The notes: generated by a model not told the origin, from the letters alone. Shown: positions 1-8,580, counted from the first letter of the stretch. The stretch: DNA of 62,191 nt from Deltaproteobacteria bacterium (GCA_016933215.1 JAFGBH010000007.1:1-62191), one strand, 5' to 3'. Numbers and translations are program-made.

Positions 1-3000
1 ACTTTCCTGACACCCACTCCTGCGCATCGTCAAGCATGAGGTAAACCACGGGGACGACCAGAAGCGTCAGAAGCGTCGATGAAATCATCCCTCCGATTAC
101 GGCAATGGCCATAGGGGCCCGTGTTTCACCACCCTCACTGAGAGCCAGTGCCACCGGTACTACACCAATTATCACGGCCGATGCCGTCATCAGAATTGGT
201 CTGAGTCGAATGGGCCCTGCCGTGAGCATCGCCTGAACCTTGTCCATACCCTTTCGTCGCTGCTGATTGGCAAAATCAACGAGAAGAATGCCGTTTTTAG
301 TAACAATACCCATGAGCATGATGATGCCGATAAAGGAGAAGATGTTCAGCGTTTTGCCCGTCAGGAGAAGGGCACCGAAGACGCCAACCATGCAGAGCGG
401 CAATGCGAGCATCATCGTAAAGGGGTGGACAAAGGACTCGAACTGGATGCAGAGAATCATGTAAATCACGAGCACGGCTATCAGCAGTGCCTGAAACAGA
501 TACTGGAAAGATTCTTTGAAGACCTGGGTTTTTCCCACAAGAGCTGTGTCCCAGTTCCCATCTTTCGGCAGATATTTACCGATAATCTCTTCTGCCTTCA
601 CGAGGCCTTCTCCGACGGAAATCTTTTCCACATCAGCATAGAGGGTGAGCGAACGCATACGGTCAAACCGGTTGATGACGTTCGGTCCCATGCTTACCTC
701 CTGGGTAATCAGGTTTGAGGCTTCGATAAGGCGACCGTCTCGGGCTCGAACCGAGATGATCTCGAGGCCTGAGGGGTCCGTTCTGAATTCGGGAAGTGCT
801 TTTACACGGATATCGTATCGATAACCCCCTTCTTTGAACTTTGCCGCATCGGTTCCTCCGAAGAGGATATAGATTTCATCGGAGATGGATTTGACATCAA
901 CACCGAGATCGTCGGCGAGATCCCGGTTGATATGAACCTTGACATCCGGTTTGGTAATGCGAAGGTCCGTATCGACTCCCACAAAGATATCCTGTGATCT
1001 CAGATCCGCGACAATCTGCTCACTCACCCGTGCCAGCTCTTCTACGGAAGGGCCTTTGATGACAAGATCAACATCGGCGTAGCGTCTGCCCCCTCCAATC
1101 TGCTCGAGGTATTCAACGGAGGAGATCATGTCTTTGTAAGCATCAAGTTTTGTTCGCATTCTTCTCATGATTTCCCGCTGGCTCTCCTTGCGTTCTCCTT
1201 TGGGAAGAAGATTTACGATCATGACACCCTTGTTTACTTCTGAACCTCCCCCGACGCCGATCGCACCGAAGTATTGTTTTGTCTCGGGTTGAGCTGCAAC
1301 AATTGTTTCAAGTTCATAGAGCCTTTTTGCCGTTTCTTCAATCGAGGTGCCCGTGGGAAGTTCAAATCCGATCTTAAACTGGGCCGAGTCGGCCTGGGCA
1401 ACGAACTCGGTTCCTATAAACCGCACCAGATATATTCCGATAACAAAGGTGGTAACCGCAATGAGAATAACCGTCCAGCGATATGTAACTGCCCATTCCA
1501 GGGCCCTTCGATAGCCGCGCTCTACAGCCAGAAAGGCATTTTCAAGGATTATGTAGAGTTTTTTGTGAGATCTCTGGTGGTGGAGCATGCGTGAGCAGAG
1601 GAGGGGTGTCAGCGTCAGAGAGACAAGTACCGAAATGATGATCGTGAGTGCGACCGTCATGCCGAACTGGTAGAAAAAGCGACCGATCAACCCTTTCATA
1701 AAGGCCACGGGAATGAAAACCGCCGCCACGGAAGAGGTGGCGGCAATGACGGCAAGACCCACTTCGCCGGTTCCCACACTGGCGGCATTCATTGGATCTT
1801 CGCCAGCCTCCACATGACGAAAGATGTTTTCCATTACCACGATAGCGTCATCGATCACCATTCCGACAGAGAGCGACATGGCAAGCATAGTGAGATTGTT
1901 GACGGTAAATCCCAGGGCATTCATGAGGACGAAACCGCCGATGAGCGAGATGGGGATTGCCGTGACGCTGATGAAGGTGACTCTGATATTCCTGAGAAAG
2001 AGGTACATGATAAGGGCGGTGAGAATGACACCAAATATAATGTCAAACCGCACCCCTTCCATAGATTCCTTGATAAATCCCGAGGTGTCGAGGGCAATAC
2101 CGATAGAAATGCCTTCGGGGGCGTCTTTCTTGATTTTCTCCAGTTTTGCCTTCACGGCATCGATAACTTCCGTCGTATTGGTGCCGGACTGTTTTCTGAT
2201 TCCGAGCCCTATTGCGGGGAGACCGTTAAAACGGGCAATATTTCTCAGGTCCTCAAATCCATCGTCTACTTTTCCCAGTTCCTTCAGGCTGATCGTAGTA
2301 CCGTCTCGCTCGGCCACCACCAGATTTTTCAGCTCTTCAACAGAGGTGAATTCGCCTTTGACCTTGACGCTGTATTCCTTCTCCTTCGTTTCGATCCGGC
2401 CGCCCGGCATTTCAAGGTGCTTCGATTTAATGGCGGCTACCACGTCCTGGGCCGTGAGCCCTCGTGCCTTCAATTTTTCCGGATTGAGCCAGACGCGTAT
2501 TTCCCGTTCTCTCAGTCCTCCCAGCTGGATGTTTCCCACGCCGCTTATCGATTGCAGCTGTTCCTTCAGTACCTTGTCGGCATAGTAGGACATTTCGCCG
2601 TAATCGGCGCTTCCGTAAACGGTGATCCACATAACGGCGTTTGACGCCGTATCCATTTTGTCAACCACGGGCTTTTCCACGTCATCGGGAAGATCTCTCT
2701 CGGCGAGGTTTACCTTTGCGCGGACCTCCTGGGCAGCCACATCAACATCCTTTTCCAGCTCGAATTCGACGGCAATAATGGAAAGGCTTTCGTAGCTCTG
2801 AGACATGAGAAATTTGATACCGCCAATGGTCTTGATCTGTTCCTCCAGGACATCAGTGACATCGGCATCGATGACCTCGGGACTGGCACCCTCGAGAACC
2901 GTTTGCACAGTAACGACGGGAAAATCGATTTCGGGAAAGAGATCGATGCCCATGCTCTTATAGGCAATCCAACCAAAGATAAGAATGGCTGCCATGATGG

Positions 3001-3046
3001 TCAGTGTCATGACAGGGCGTCGTATGGAAGTATCCGAAATCAGCAT
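1..3046 (-). CDS. RND efflux permease, HAE1/AcrB type (partial: C-terminus off window)
   Basis: Inner-membrane proton-driven permease of a tripartite efflux pump. The frame is open from the ATG at 3046 to base 1, about 1015 codons against roughly 1040 usual for the family, so only a short C-terminal tail is missing. The N-terminus has the family form (ISDTSIRRPVMTLTIMAA, then IDLFPEIDFP). Around residues 390-405 the TM4 motif GMVIDDAIVVMEN carries the paired Asp (399/400) that relay protons in AcrB. The visible end LLVVPVVYLMLDD is the usual last transmembrane segment. The same frame holds at both landmarks, so I see no frameshift. It lies 44 bp after the channel gene and is probably cotranscribed with it. 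Substrate cannot be told from sequence. Confidence 0.93.
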   Translation of the reverse strand, partial: MLISDTSIRRPVMTLTIMAAILIFGWIAYKSMGIDLFPEIDFPVVTVQTVLEGASPEVIDADVTDVLEEQIKTIGGIKFLMSQSYESLSIIAVEFELEKDVDVAAQEVRAKVNLAERDLPDDVEKPVVDKMDTASNAVMWITVYGSADYGEMSYYADKVLKEQLQSISGVGNIQLGGLREREIRVWLNPEKLKARGLTAQDVVAAIKSKHLEMPGGRIETKEKEYSVKVKGEFTSVEELKNLVVAERDGTTISLKELGKVDDGFEDLRNIARFNGLPAIGLGIRKQSGTNTTEVIDAVKAKLEKIKKDAPEGISIGIALDTSGFIKESMEGVRFDIIFGVILTALIMYLFLRNIRVTFISVTAIPISLIGGFVLMNALGFTVNNLTMLAMSLSVGMVIDDAIVVMENIFRHVEAGEDPMNAASVGTGEVGLAVIAATSSVAAVFIPVAFMKGLIGRFFYQFGMTVALTIIISVLVSLTLTPLLCSRMLHHQRSHKKLYIILENAFLAVERGYRRALEWAVTYRWTVILIAVTTFVIGIYLVRFIGTEFVAQADSAQFKIGFELPTGTSIEETAKRLYELETIVAAQPETKQYFGAIGVGGGSEVNKGVMIVNLLPKGERKESQREIMRRMRTKLDAYKDMISSVEYLEQIGGGRRYADVDLVIKGPSVEELARVSEQIVADLRSQDIFVGVDTDLRITKPDVKVHINRDLADDLGVDVKSISDEIYILFGGTDAAKFKEGGYRYDIRVKALPEFRTDPSGLEIISVRARDGRLIEASNLITQEVSMGPNVINRFDRMRSLTLYADVEKISVGEGLVKAEEIIGKYLPKDGNWDTALVGKTQVFKESFQYLFQALLIAVLVIYMILCIQFESFVHPFTMMLALPLCMVGVFGALLLTGKTLNIFSFIGIIMLMGIVTKNGILLVDFANQQRRKGMDKVQAMLTAGPIRLRPILMTASAVIIGVVPVALALSEGGETRAPMAIAVIGGMISSTLLTLLVVPVVYLMLDDAQEWVSGK

Positions 3047-3090
3047 AGTCTGTTATCCTCTCACCCCTTCTGTAAGATACTCTATGAAAC

Positions 3091-4539
3091 TCAATTCCTG
3101 ATCGCTTCTGTCCCCTGAGGTTTTTCGTCACTGGAAAGAATTCCCATTGCCATATGAAGATCGAGCCGGGCAAGCGCATGGTCAAAGAGGCTCTTGTAAT
3201 AAAGGAGTTGTGCCTTTGTCAGGGCGGAACGTGCATCGAGCACCGAAACCTGATCGAGAATACCCTCTCTGTAGCCCACCTCGGCAAGCCGGAGACCCTC
3301 CTGCGCCTGTTCAACCGTCAGTTTCTGAACGTTAACGGATTCGTCGGCATCCCTGAGATTCAGAATGGCAGTCCGCACTTCAAAAAGTGCCCGTTCACGG
3401 GCGTCGACAAGCCCGATTTCTCGCTTCCTTACCGAGGCCTTTTCCTGGGTGACTCGACCCTCCCGTACCAGACCGTCAAAAATGGGAATCGTGACGTTGA
3501 TTCCGGCAAACCACGCGTTTTCCCAATCGTCATTTGTAAGAATGTAGGGATCCGGTTTTCCCATAACATAGTTATAGAAGGCATTTATCTGAGGCAGGTA
3601 CCCGCTCTTTGCCACATTCAGGGATTCATTCTGCAGTTGTAACGACAGGTCGGCGGCGGCGAGATCGGGTCTGTTTCTGAATGCCTCGTGAATTGCCGTC
3701 TCCTCTTCAACGGTGAGGGGTTCGTACACGAGGCTTTCCGTCGGTTCGATTCTGCTTTCCTGGGACATTCCTATTACCTGAAGAAGATTGACCACTGCCG
3801 TGTTATATTTATTCTGAAAAGAGATCATTTCGGCCTGCGCATTCGATAGATCGACCTGTGATCGGAGCACATTAAAATCTGAGGCCGTACCGAACCTTCT
3901 TTTTACTGTGACGTCTTTCAGGTGTGCCTCGGCGAGCGCGACATCCGCGGTGGTGACTTTCATCTGCTCGCGGACAAGCTGCGTCTGGCGGTAGGCCCTG
4001 ATCGTTTCATACATTGTTTTTTGAACTGCGCCCCTCACGTTCTCGTCCGTCAGCGCATCGTAGAAACGGGATGCCCTCAGGGCGGCAGTTGCCGCCCCCC
4101 CCCGGTATAAGGGTTGTGTGACCGAAAGGACGCCCTCGTAGTTGTCCTTCTCGCCAAGAGGGTAGGTAGTTCCTTCTATCTTTTTGCTGTCCCTGTCCTG
4201 ACGAGTGTAGTTTCCGTTCAGCGTGACGTTGGGCAGCACTCCTCCGTATGCCTCGAGGATTCGACCCTTCGCCACATTTTTTTCTTCTACTATGGCCTGC
4301 AGTTCGCGATTATACGTGAGGGATAGTTTGAGGGCCTTTTCGAGTGATAGAGGACCCTGAATGATTGTTGTCTTATCACCTGTTGCCTTTTTCTGATGCT
4401 GCCACTCCTTAAAGGCCGCTTCCCCCGTCGCGGTCAGGTTCTTGTTGATGTCCTGCCTGGTCGCACAGCCGCAGAGGATGAGAAAAATAACGACGCAATA
4501 TGCAGTGTTTTTCATGGTGGTGATGGATGCCTTTTGCAT
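3091..4539 (-). CDS. TolC-family outer-membrane efflux channel, lipoprotein
   Basis: Outer-membrane factor of the adjacent RND pump (OEP family, 482 aa). The N-terminus is a lipoprotein signal with lipobox LCGC, acylated Cys25. The family motif PLYRGG sits near residues 143-148, and two long helical repeats with alternating Ala/Leu/Val heptads fill the rest (for example TAALRASRFYDALTDENV). The ATG at 4539 follows GGGGG at good distance; Met9 lacks a ribosome site. The PLYRGG codons contain an unbroken run of nine G on the coding strand (4095-4103), which could slip. It lies between the TetR gene (49 bp) and the permease (44 bp). No membrane-fusion protein gene sits between them, which is unusual. 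Confidence 0.92.
   Translation of the reverse strand: MQKASITTMKNTAYCVVIFLILCGCATRQDINKNLTATGEAAFKEWQHQKKATGDKTTIIQGPLSLEKALKLSLTYNRELQAIVEEKNVAKGRILEAYGGVLPNVTLNGNYTRQDRDSKKIEGTTYPLGEKDNYEGVLSVTQPLYRGGAATAALRASRFYDALTDENVRGAVQKTMYETIRAYRQTQLVREQMKVTTADVALAEAHLKDVTVKRRFGTASDFNVLRSQVDLSNAQAEMISFQNKYNTAVVNLLQVIGMSQESRIEPTESLVYEPLTVEEETAIHEAFRNRPDLAAADLSLQLQNESLNVAKSGYLPQINAFYNYVMGKPDPYILTNDDWENAWFAGINVTIPIFDGLVREGRVTQEKASVRKREIGLVDARERALFEVRTAILNLRDADESVNVQKLTVEQAQEGLRLAEVGYREGILDQVSVLDARSALTKAQLLYYKSLFDHALARLDLHMAMGILSSDEKPQGTEAIRN
4095..4103 (-). repeat. G9 homopolymer inside the efflux-channel gene
   Basis: Nine consecutive G on the coding strand (C on the plus strand) encode the Arg-Gly-Gly of the conserved PLYRGG motif. 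Loss or gain of one base would shift the frame near codon 147. The frame is intact as read here. Confidence 0.8.
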
Positions 4540-4588
4540 TATACTGTTAACCCCCGGCCACGTTTGGTTGTAATGCTAAAATCATATT

Positions 4589-5197
4589 TCATGACTTTCC
4601 AATTCCCCGCATTATAATTCCGTTGATGAGCGTAACATCATCGTCGATTGGCGTCGTGACATCACTGAAAAGGCGTTGAATCGCCACACCGATAATTGCC
4701 TCAATGAGGATTGCAGCAGCTTTTGTTGCATCCACCGGTCGAAAAAGGTCCTGTGAGATTCCCTCCTCCACAATTGCCGAAATCTTTTTAATAGTGCCCT
4801 TATATTCACTTGAATGGTAACGGTTTCTCCCGTCATGGGCTGAATTACGGTTATAGAGGAGAACGCGATGGAACTTCTTATGCCTGTTGAAGAAATCGAG
4901 ATGACTTCGAATAATGTTTTCGAGCTTTTGGTCGGGAGGAAGATCACTTTCACATATGTACGACAGTTCCTCGAGGAGGGGCACGACACTCTCTTGAATC
5001 GCCGCCTCGAATATCTGTTTCTTGTTTTTGAAGTGTGTGTAGAGGGTGCCCTTGGCGACGCCCGCTTCCGCCGCGACGCGGTCCATGGTGAGATTCTGAA
5101 CACCCTTCGTAGCTATAATATCGATGGCCGCCTTGAGGATGTCCTTTTTTGTATAGGCCTGGATTATTTTCTTTCTCGCCAGTTTTTTGTCTTCCAT
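4589..5197 (-). CDS. TetR/AcrR-family transcriptional repressor
   Basis: 202-aa one-component regulator, first gene of the efflux operon. Residues about 16-62 form the TetR helix-turn-helix (TMDRVAAEAGVAKGTLYTHF with KKQIFEA following). The rest is the helical ligand-binding and dimer domain, unassigned. The ATG at 5197 is preceded by GGAG. Upstream lie a near-consensus promoter and a 16-bp palindrome with the TGACCG/CGGTCA half-sites common for this family, so autorepression together with the pump genes is likely (inference). It is separated by 49 bp from the channel gene and reads in the same direction. The ligand is unknown. Confidence 0.93.
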   Translation of the reverse strand: MEDKKLARKKIIQAYTKKDILKAAIDIIATKGVQNLTMDRVAAEAGVAKGTLYTHFKNKKQIFEAAIQESVVPLLEELSYICESDLPPDQKLENIIRSHLDFFNRHKKFHRVLLYNRNSAHDGRNRYHSSEYKGTIKKISAIVEEGISQDLFRPVDATKAAAILIEAIIGVAIQRLFSDVTTPIDDDVTLINGIIMRGIGKS

Positions 5198-5212
5198 GGA
5201 GGGCTCCGAAAT

Positions 5213-5228
5213 ATGACCGATCGGTCAT
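5213..5228. promoter_or_regulatory. Likely TetR operator O1 (16-bp perfect palindrome)
   Basis: ATGACCGATCGGTCAT is a perfect palindrome between the tetR start and its promoter, at about +12 to +27 of the predicted transcript. TetR-family regulators commonly bind such TGACCG...CGGTCA sites. Confidence 0.75.
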
Positions 5229-5246
5229 TATTTGAACCATCGGTGC

Positions 5247-5275
5247 ATAATATGGACTGGCTGGTCATAAGTCAA
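5247..5275 (-). promoter_or_regulatory. Sigma-70-type promoter of the tetR-channel-permease operon
   Basis: On the minus strand the -35 is TTGACT (5275-5270), the spacer exactly 17 bp and the -10 TATTAT (5252-5247). It is the best promoter match in this part of the window and points at the TetR gene. The spacer is filled by a second operator-like sequence. Confidence 0.75.
5252..5268. promoter_or_regulatory. Second operator-like site within the promoter spacer
   Basis: ATGGACTGGCTGGTCAT is an imperfect palindrome whose right half (TGGTCAT) resembles the CGGTCAT half-site of the perfect palindrome 24 bp away. Occupancy would cover both promoter boxes. Assignment is by resemblance only. Confidence 0.45.
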
Positions 5276-5647
5276 GAAAAAAGTTTCGTCCATTCTATGG
5301 TTTTCGAAGTGAGATATCATGTAGTCGTACGATATCTCCTGTCGGTACATATGAAGCTTCAGAATTTATTCGGGAAAATCAGGCGAATGATGAAAAAATG
5401 GATGAGCTTTAATGTAACAGCTGCGCACTGAGATATTCCCTCTCTTTTTTGTATCTTACCCCGCGTCAATGTAGCACCATATGATGCAATTTTTTGATCG
5501 ATACCGCAACTTTTTTATTTTTCAGACCGGGATAAAAAATTATTTGAACTGAACAGCGAGCGCATTCCCCGTTGCTTGCAGCGGGGTTAGCGAGCGAATA
5601 AAAATAAAATATTCCTTAATCCCGACAATCGGGATAAGTGCGTTAAC

Positions 5648-5685
5648 GAATTTATTTTCTGCCGGAAAACACAGAAAATAAATTC
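5648..5685. repeat. 14-bp perfect inverted repeat
   Basis: GAATTTATTTTCTG (5648-5661) and CAGAAAATAAATTC (5672-5685) pair perfectly around a 10-nt loop. It is AT-rich, unlike the GC-rich hairpins around it. Confidence 0.8.
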
Positions 5686-5770
5686 TAACTTACTAAACAA
5701 TCGGAGATTCCCCGCAACTGTCGCAGCAAAAGTGGAGATCCCGCTTATACGGGATTGCGGGGAGCTTCAA

Positions 5771-5804
5771 CAGAGGTTTAGGGAAGACTTCCCCTAAGCC
5801 TCTG
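5771..5804. repeat. Long hairpin within repeat locus A1
   Basis: CAGAGG-TTTAGGG pairs with CCCCTAA-GCCTCTG over about 14 bp with one wobble and one bulge. It lies downstream of the uspA stop and could end or protect that transcript, but no T-run follows, so I list it as a repeat and not a terminator. Confidence 0.7.
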
Positions 5805-5870
5805 TTTGAGTGACTACCTGTCTGGCCGGGGGCGCACCCGCAAGCCCCGCCCTGTGGGCGGGGAGCTTCA

Positions 5871-6305
5871 TTATCTTTTTATGACATGAACGGGCTTTTT
5901 GGCTTTTCGTATTACCTTTTCCGAGACGGAGCCGAGAAACATTTCCTCTATGTTGCTTACTCCGTGAGATCCTATGGCCATGCTGGAGACATTCTCTTCT
6001 CTTTCCACTCTCAATATTTCGGTGAAGGGGTCTCCTGTTTCAATCCGCACCTTGACCTTGAAGCCCAGATCCTTCAGTTCTTTTTCGATTGGTTCTATCT
6101 CGCTTGTTACTTCTTTTAAGAGATCCCTTTTCATTTCGGGTAGGTCCTTTGTGGTGTACCAGGCTATAGCGTCAAAGAATCTTTTGTCAATGACATGAAG
6201 GATGACAACCTCTTCTGCGCCTGCGTTTTTAAGTTCTTTGATGAAATCGAGGGCCTTTTGTGCCACATCCGAGAAATCTGTGGGATAGAGAATTTTCTTG
6301 AACAT
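5871..6305 (-). CDS. Universal stress protein, UspA family
   Basis: 144-aa cytosolic protein of the Usp fold. The start MFKKILYPTDFSDVA is the classic first strand and nucleotide-contact Asp. Residues 112-126 give the ATP-binding signature G-x2-G-x9-G-S (GSHG, then GS), so it belongs to the ATP-binding subgroup. It is the last gene of an eight-gene minus-strand run, 25 bp after the release-factor-like gene. Its stop abuts repeat locus A1. A role in stress physiology is inferred from family only. Confidence 0.93.
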   Translation of the reverse strand: MFKKILYPTDFSDVAQKALDFIKELKNAGAEEVVILHVIDKRFFDAIAWYTTKDLPEMKRDLLKEVTSEIEPIEKELKDLGFKVKVRIETGDPFTEILRVEREENVSSMAIGSHGVSNIEEMFLGSVSEKVIRKAKKPVHVIKR

Positions 6306-6330
6306 TTATCTTCTCCTTGGTCAATTTATA

Positions 6331-7428
6331 TCAGTACCGGAAAATAGCGGCCACGGTTGAGCCATGTGGTACTTCTTTTGGGTCAACGGCGTACACCGTT
6401 CCTCCATTCAATAAAGTTTCGATCGCTGCGAAGTCCAAAAGATCCTCATTGCCCATTTTTGCACGCTTGCTGAGATGAACTTCATCGGTGTCGGGATTAA
6501 AGGTGCCCCATTGCTGTATACCGACGGGGACAAACAATGTTCCAATCCTTCCATGATAGGATGAGCGCACTATCTCTTCGATATTATCGGACGCGAGTCC
6601 CGTGCCGGCATTTTGAGAGTATTGTGCCATCTTATCAGCCTTTTCCTTCTCGAAAATCGGTTCGACGATTGGCCAGGCAAGCTTATGCAGTTCCTCTGCG
6701 CTCAATCCCTCAGGATTCCCGGAAATCCCTCGTTCAACAAGATAGGGATAGGTATTGGCTTCACTGTAAATTGTATAGAGATAGTCCACGCCGGCAAAGA
6801 CAAGGGCCGCTTTTTTGCCTTTCAGATATTTCCGCAGCCCCCTGTCGACACTCTTGAAGTACTGAAGTATATTCGTCTTGGTGTCTTCCGAGCCTGTATG
6901 GAGCTGCAGGTGCTTTTCAAAGTCATCGAAATTGAGGGCCTCGGAGATATTTTCGGGAATTCCGCGTGGCCTTGTCTCTTTCGACTGATAGCGTGAACAC
7001 TCAAAGAATCTGACCTTATTCTGACTGATGGCGAGAATGTAAAACTCGACGTTGCTGCTTGTCATGGGAATAAGCGGCTTCAAGTGAAAACGGTCGGTTA
7101 TCACTATCAGTTCCTTAAACTTTCTGGGTAAGCGGTAATATCTGAACAACTCCTCTGATATGAAAAGGGCAAGTCCATCTTTCTGGTTTCGCCAGAAGGG
7201 AACATCTCCCAGGAGTTCCTGTGCCGGTGTCATGAGATTTTCTGCCTCGGAGGGGCGCAGGTCACTTGAAATCAGGCTCTCTTCTATTTTTTTCAGAAGG
7301 TTCTTATATCGAATCTGGTTTTGCTGTATCTCCGTCCCCTTTCGAAGTGTTGGCATATAGACCGAGACACATATCCCCATCTGCCTGTGCATCAGGGGTT
7401 CCAATATATCGCCTGTTAATATATCCAT
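6331..7428 (-). CDS. eRF1-like protein, bacterial archaeo-eukaryotic release factor (BAERF) type
   Basis: 365-aa protein that I place in the bacterial relatives of the archaeal/eukaryotic release factor 1 middle and C-terminal domains. Supporting stretches are GLALFISEELFRYYRLP, FYILAISQNKVRFFE and KAALVFAGVDYLYTIY, the RNase-H-like alternation of strands in the family, and a C-terminal SSYHGRIGTLFVP and NGGTVYAVDPKEVP region. I see no GGQ, so peptide release is not expected. The ATG at 7428 follows GGAG. Function in translation stress is proposed for the family, not shown. It is 39 bp after the aminotransferase and 25 bp before uspA, so cotranscription is likely. Confidence 0.72.
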   Translation of the reverse strand: MDILTGDILEPLMHRQMGICVSVYMPTLRKGTEIQQNQIRYKNLLKKIEESLISSDLRPSEAENLMTPAQELLGDVPFWRNQKDGLALFISEELFRYYRLPRKFKELIVITDRFHLKPLIPMTSSNVEFYILAISQNKVRFFECSRYQSKETRPRGIPENISEALNFDDFEKHLQLHTGSEDTKTNILQYFKSVDRGLRKYLKGKKAALVFAGVDYLYTIYSEANTYPYLVERGISGNPEGLSAEELHKLAWPIVEPIFEKEKADKMAQYSQNAGTGLASDNIEEIVRSSYHGRIGTLFVPVGIQQWGTFNPDTDEVHLSKRAKMGNEDLLDFAAIETLLNGGTVYAVDPKEVPHGSTVAAIFRY

Positions 7429-7467
7429 ATAAACAAACTCCCTTCCGTACTTATTGCGACTATGTAA

Positions 7468-8580
7468 TTATAGTAGCTTATTTAAGGCAAAAAGGATCAG
7501 GTCCACGTTTTCTTTTGTGCATGAATGACCCATAAGGCCGATTCGCCAGATCTTTCCTTTGAGCGGCCCCAGGCCGCTTCCTATCTCAATATTGTATTCG
7601 TTCAGGAGTTGCTGCCTCACCGAGGCGTCATCCGCCGTTTCCGGTATGATGACGGAGTTCAGCATCGGAGTGCGGTACTTCTCTTCCACGAGCATCGATA
7701 ACCCAAGTTTTTCAAGTCCCGATACAAGATCGTTATGATATTTCCTGTGTCTCTTCCACCTCTTTTGCAGGCCTTCTTCGAGCACCAGACGGAGTGATTC
7801 CCTGAGCGCGTAGATCATGCTAATGGGGGCGGTGTGATGATAGACCCTTTCAGGTCCCCAGTATTTTTCGAGCATGGTCATGTCGAGATACCAGGACTGG
7901 ACGGCTTCTTTTCGATTCCTCAGCTTTTCGATGGCACCGGCACTGAATGTAATGGGGGCTAATCCGGGGGGACAACTCAGACATTTCTGAGTTCCCGAGT
8001 AGCAGACATCAATTCCCCAGTCATCAATTTTTACCTCAGTGCCACCGAGTGACGTCACGGCATCCACGATGAGAAGAGATCCATGTTCATGAACAATCCG
8101 TGATAGTTCTTCGAGTGGCTGTAATACTCCCGTTGATGTTTCGGCATGGACGACGGCAACAATCCTGGCGGGAAAATCTTCCAGTGTCTGGCGGACAAGC
8201 TCAGCGTCAATAGGCCTTCCCCACTCGGCATCGATTCTCTTCAGAACACCGCCGCATCGCTCGACGATATCGCACATTCGTGTTCCGAAAACGCCGTTTA
8301 CGCAGACCAGTACAGGGTCTCCCTTTTCTATGGTGTTAACGAGGGCTGATTCCATGCCCGCGCTTCCCGTTCCCGATATGGGTATGGTAAAGCGATTCTC
8401 AGTCATAAAGACACTGCGCAGCATCTCTTGAACTTCCTCCATAATGGCAAGGAAGACTGGGTCAAGGTGCCCCACCATGTTTTGTGACATGGCATTTGAT
8501 ATGCGGGGCGAGATATTGCTCGGTCCGGGACCAAGCAATATCCGTTTGGGAATAGATAAATCTTGATACTTTATTGTCAT
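7468..8580 (-). CDS. Class V aminotransferase, alanine-glyoxylate/serine-pyruvate type
   Basis: PLP enzyme that moves amino groups between alanine or serine and glyoxylate or pyruvate. Motifs: LLGPGPSNISPRI near the start, SGTGSAGMESAL phosphate-binding loop, LLIVDAVTSLGG with the cofactor Asp (about 173), and SGTQKCLSCPPGL with the Schiff-base Lys (about 199). I use the ATG at 8580 because GGAAAGGAGG sits directly upstream; a 10-codon longer start at 8610 has no such site. The result is 370 aa, a normal length. It is 68 bp after panE. Substrate specificity cannot be fixed by eye. Confidence 0.9.
   Translation of the reverse strand: MTIKYQDLSIPKRILLGPGPSNISPRISNAMSQNMVGHLDPVFLAIMEEVQEMLRSVFMTENRFTIPISGTGSAGMESALVNTIEKGDPVLVCVNGVFGTRMCDIVERCGGVLKRIDAEWGRPIDAELVRQTLEDFPARIVAVVHAETSTGVLQPLEELSRIVHEHGSLLIVDAVTSLGGTEVKIDDWGIDVCYSGTQKCLSCPPGLAPITFSAGAIEKLRNRKEAVQSWYLDMTMLEKYWGPERVYHHTAPISMIYALRESLRLVLEEGLQKRWKRHRKYHNDLVSGLEKLGLSMLVEEKYRTPMLNSVIIPETADDASVRQQLLNEYNIEIGSGLGPLKGKIWRIGLMGHSCTKENVDLILFALNKLL

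Larger units (their letters stand above)
5544..5870 (+). repeat. Family A composite palindromic repeat (locus A1)
   Basis: Gene-free stretch built from stacked inverted repeats. It begins with the family A module TTGAACTGAACAGCGAGCG, a CCCCG/CGGGG hairpin and CGAGCGAATAAAA. It continues with ATCCCGA/TCGGGAT (5619-5635), a 14-bp stem (5648-5685), a CCCCGCAA/TTGCGGGG stem holding a second hairpin in its loop, a long CAGAGG/CCTCTG hairpin (5771-5804), and a GCCCCGCCC/GGGCGGGG hairpin ending in GGGAGCTTCA at the uspA stop. Related units occur near 31.2, 37.4, 42.4 and 49.6 kb. The remaining part of the gap, 5276-5543, is AT-rich and holds nothing I recognise. Confidence 0.85.

Noticed and set aside
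1814-2644. 276-residue plus-strand open frame
   Set aside because: Antisense to the RND permease, which has clear family motifs in the other strand.
1-3046. Frameshifted RND pseudogene
   Set aside because: Checked the frame at the start, at the paired Asp near codon 399 and at the last visible helix; all three agree.
4868-5431. 187-residue plus-strand open frame
   Set aside because: Antisense to the TetR gene and its promoter; no family features.
5544-5870. CRISPR array
   Set aside because: The repeats are palindromic, unequal in length and not regularly spaced, and no cas gene is present.
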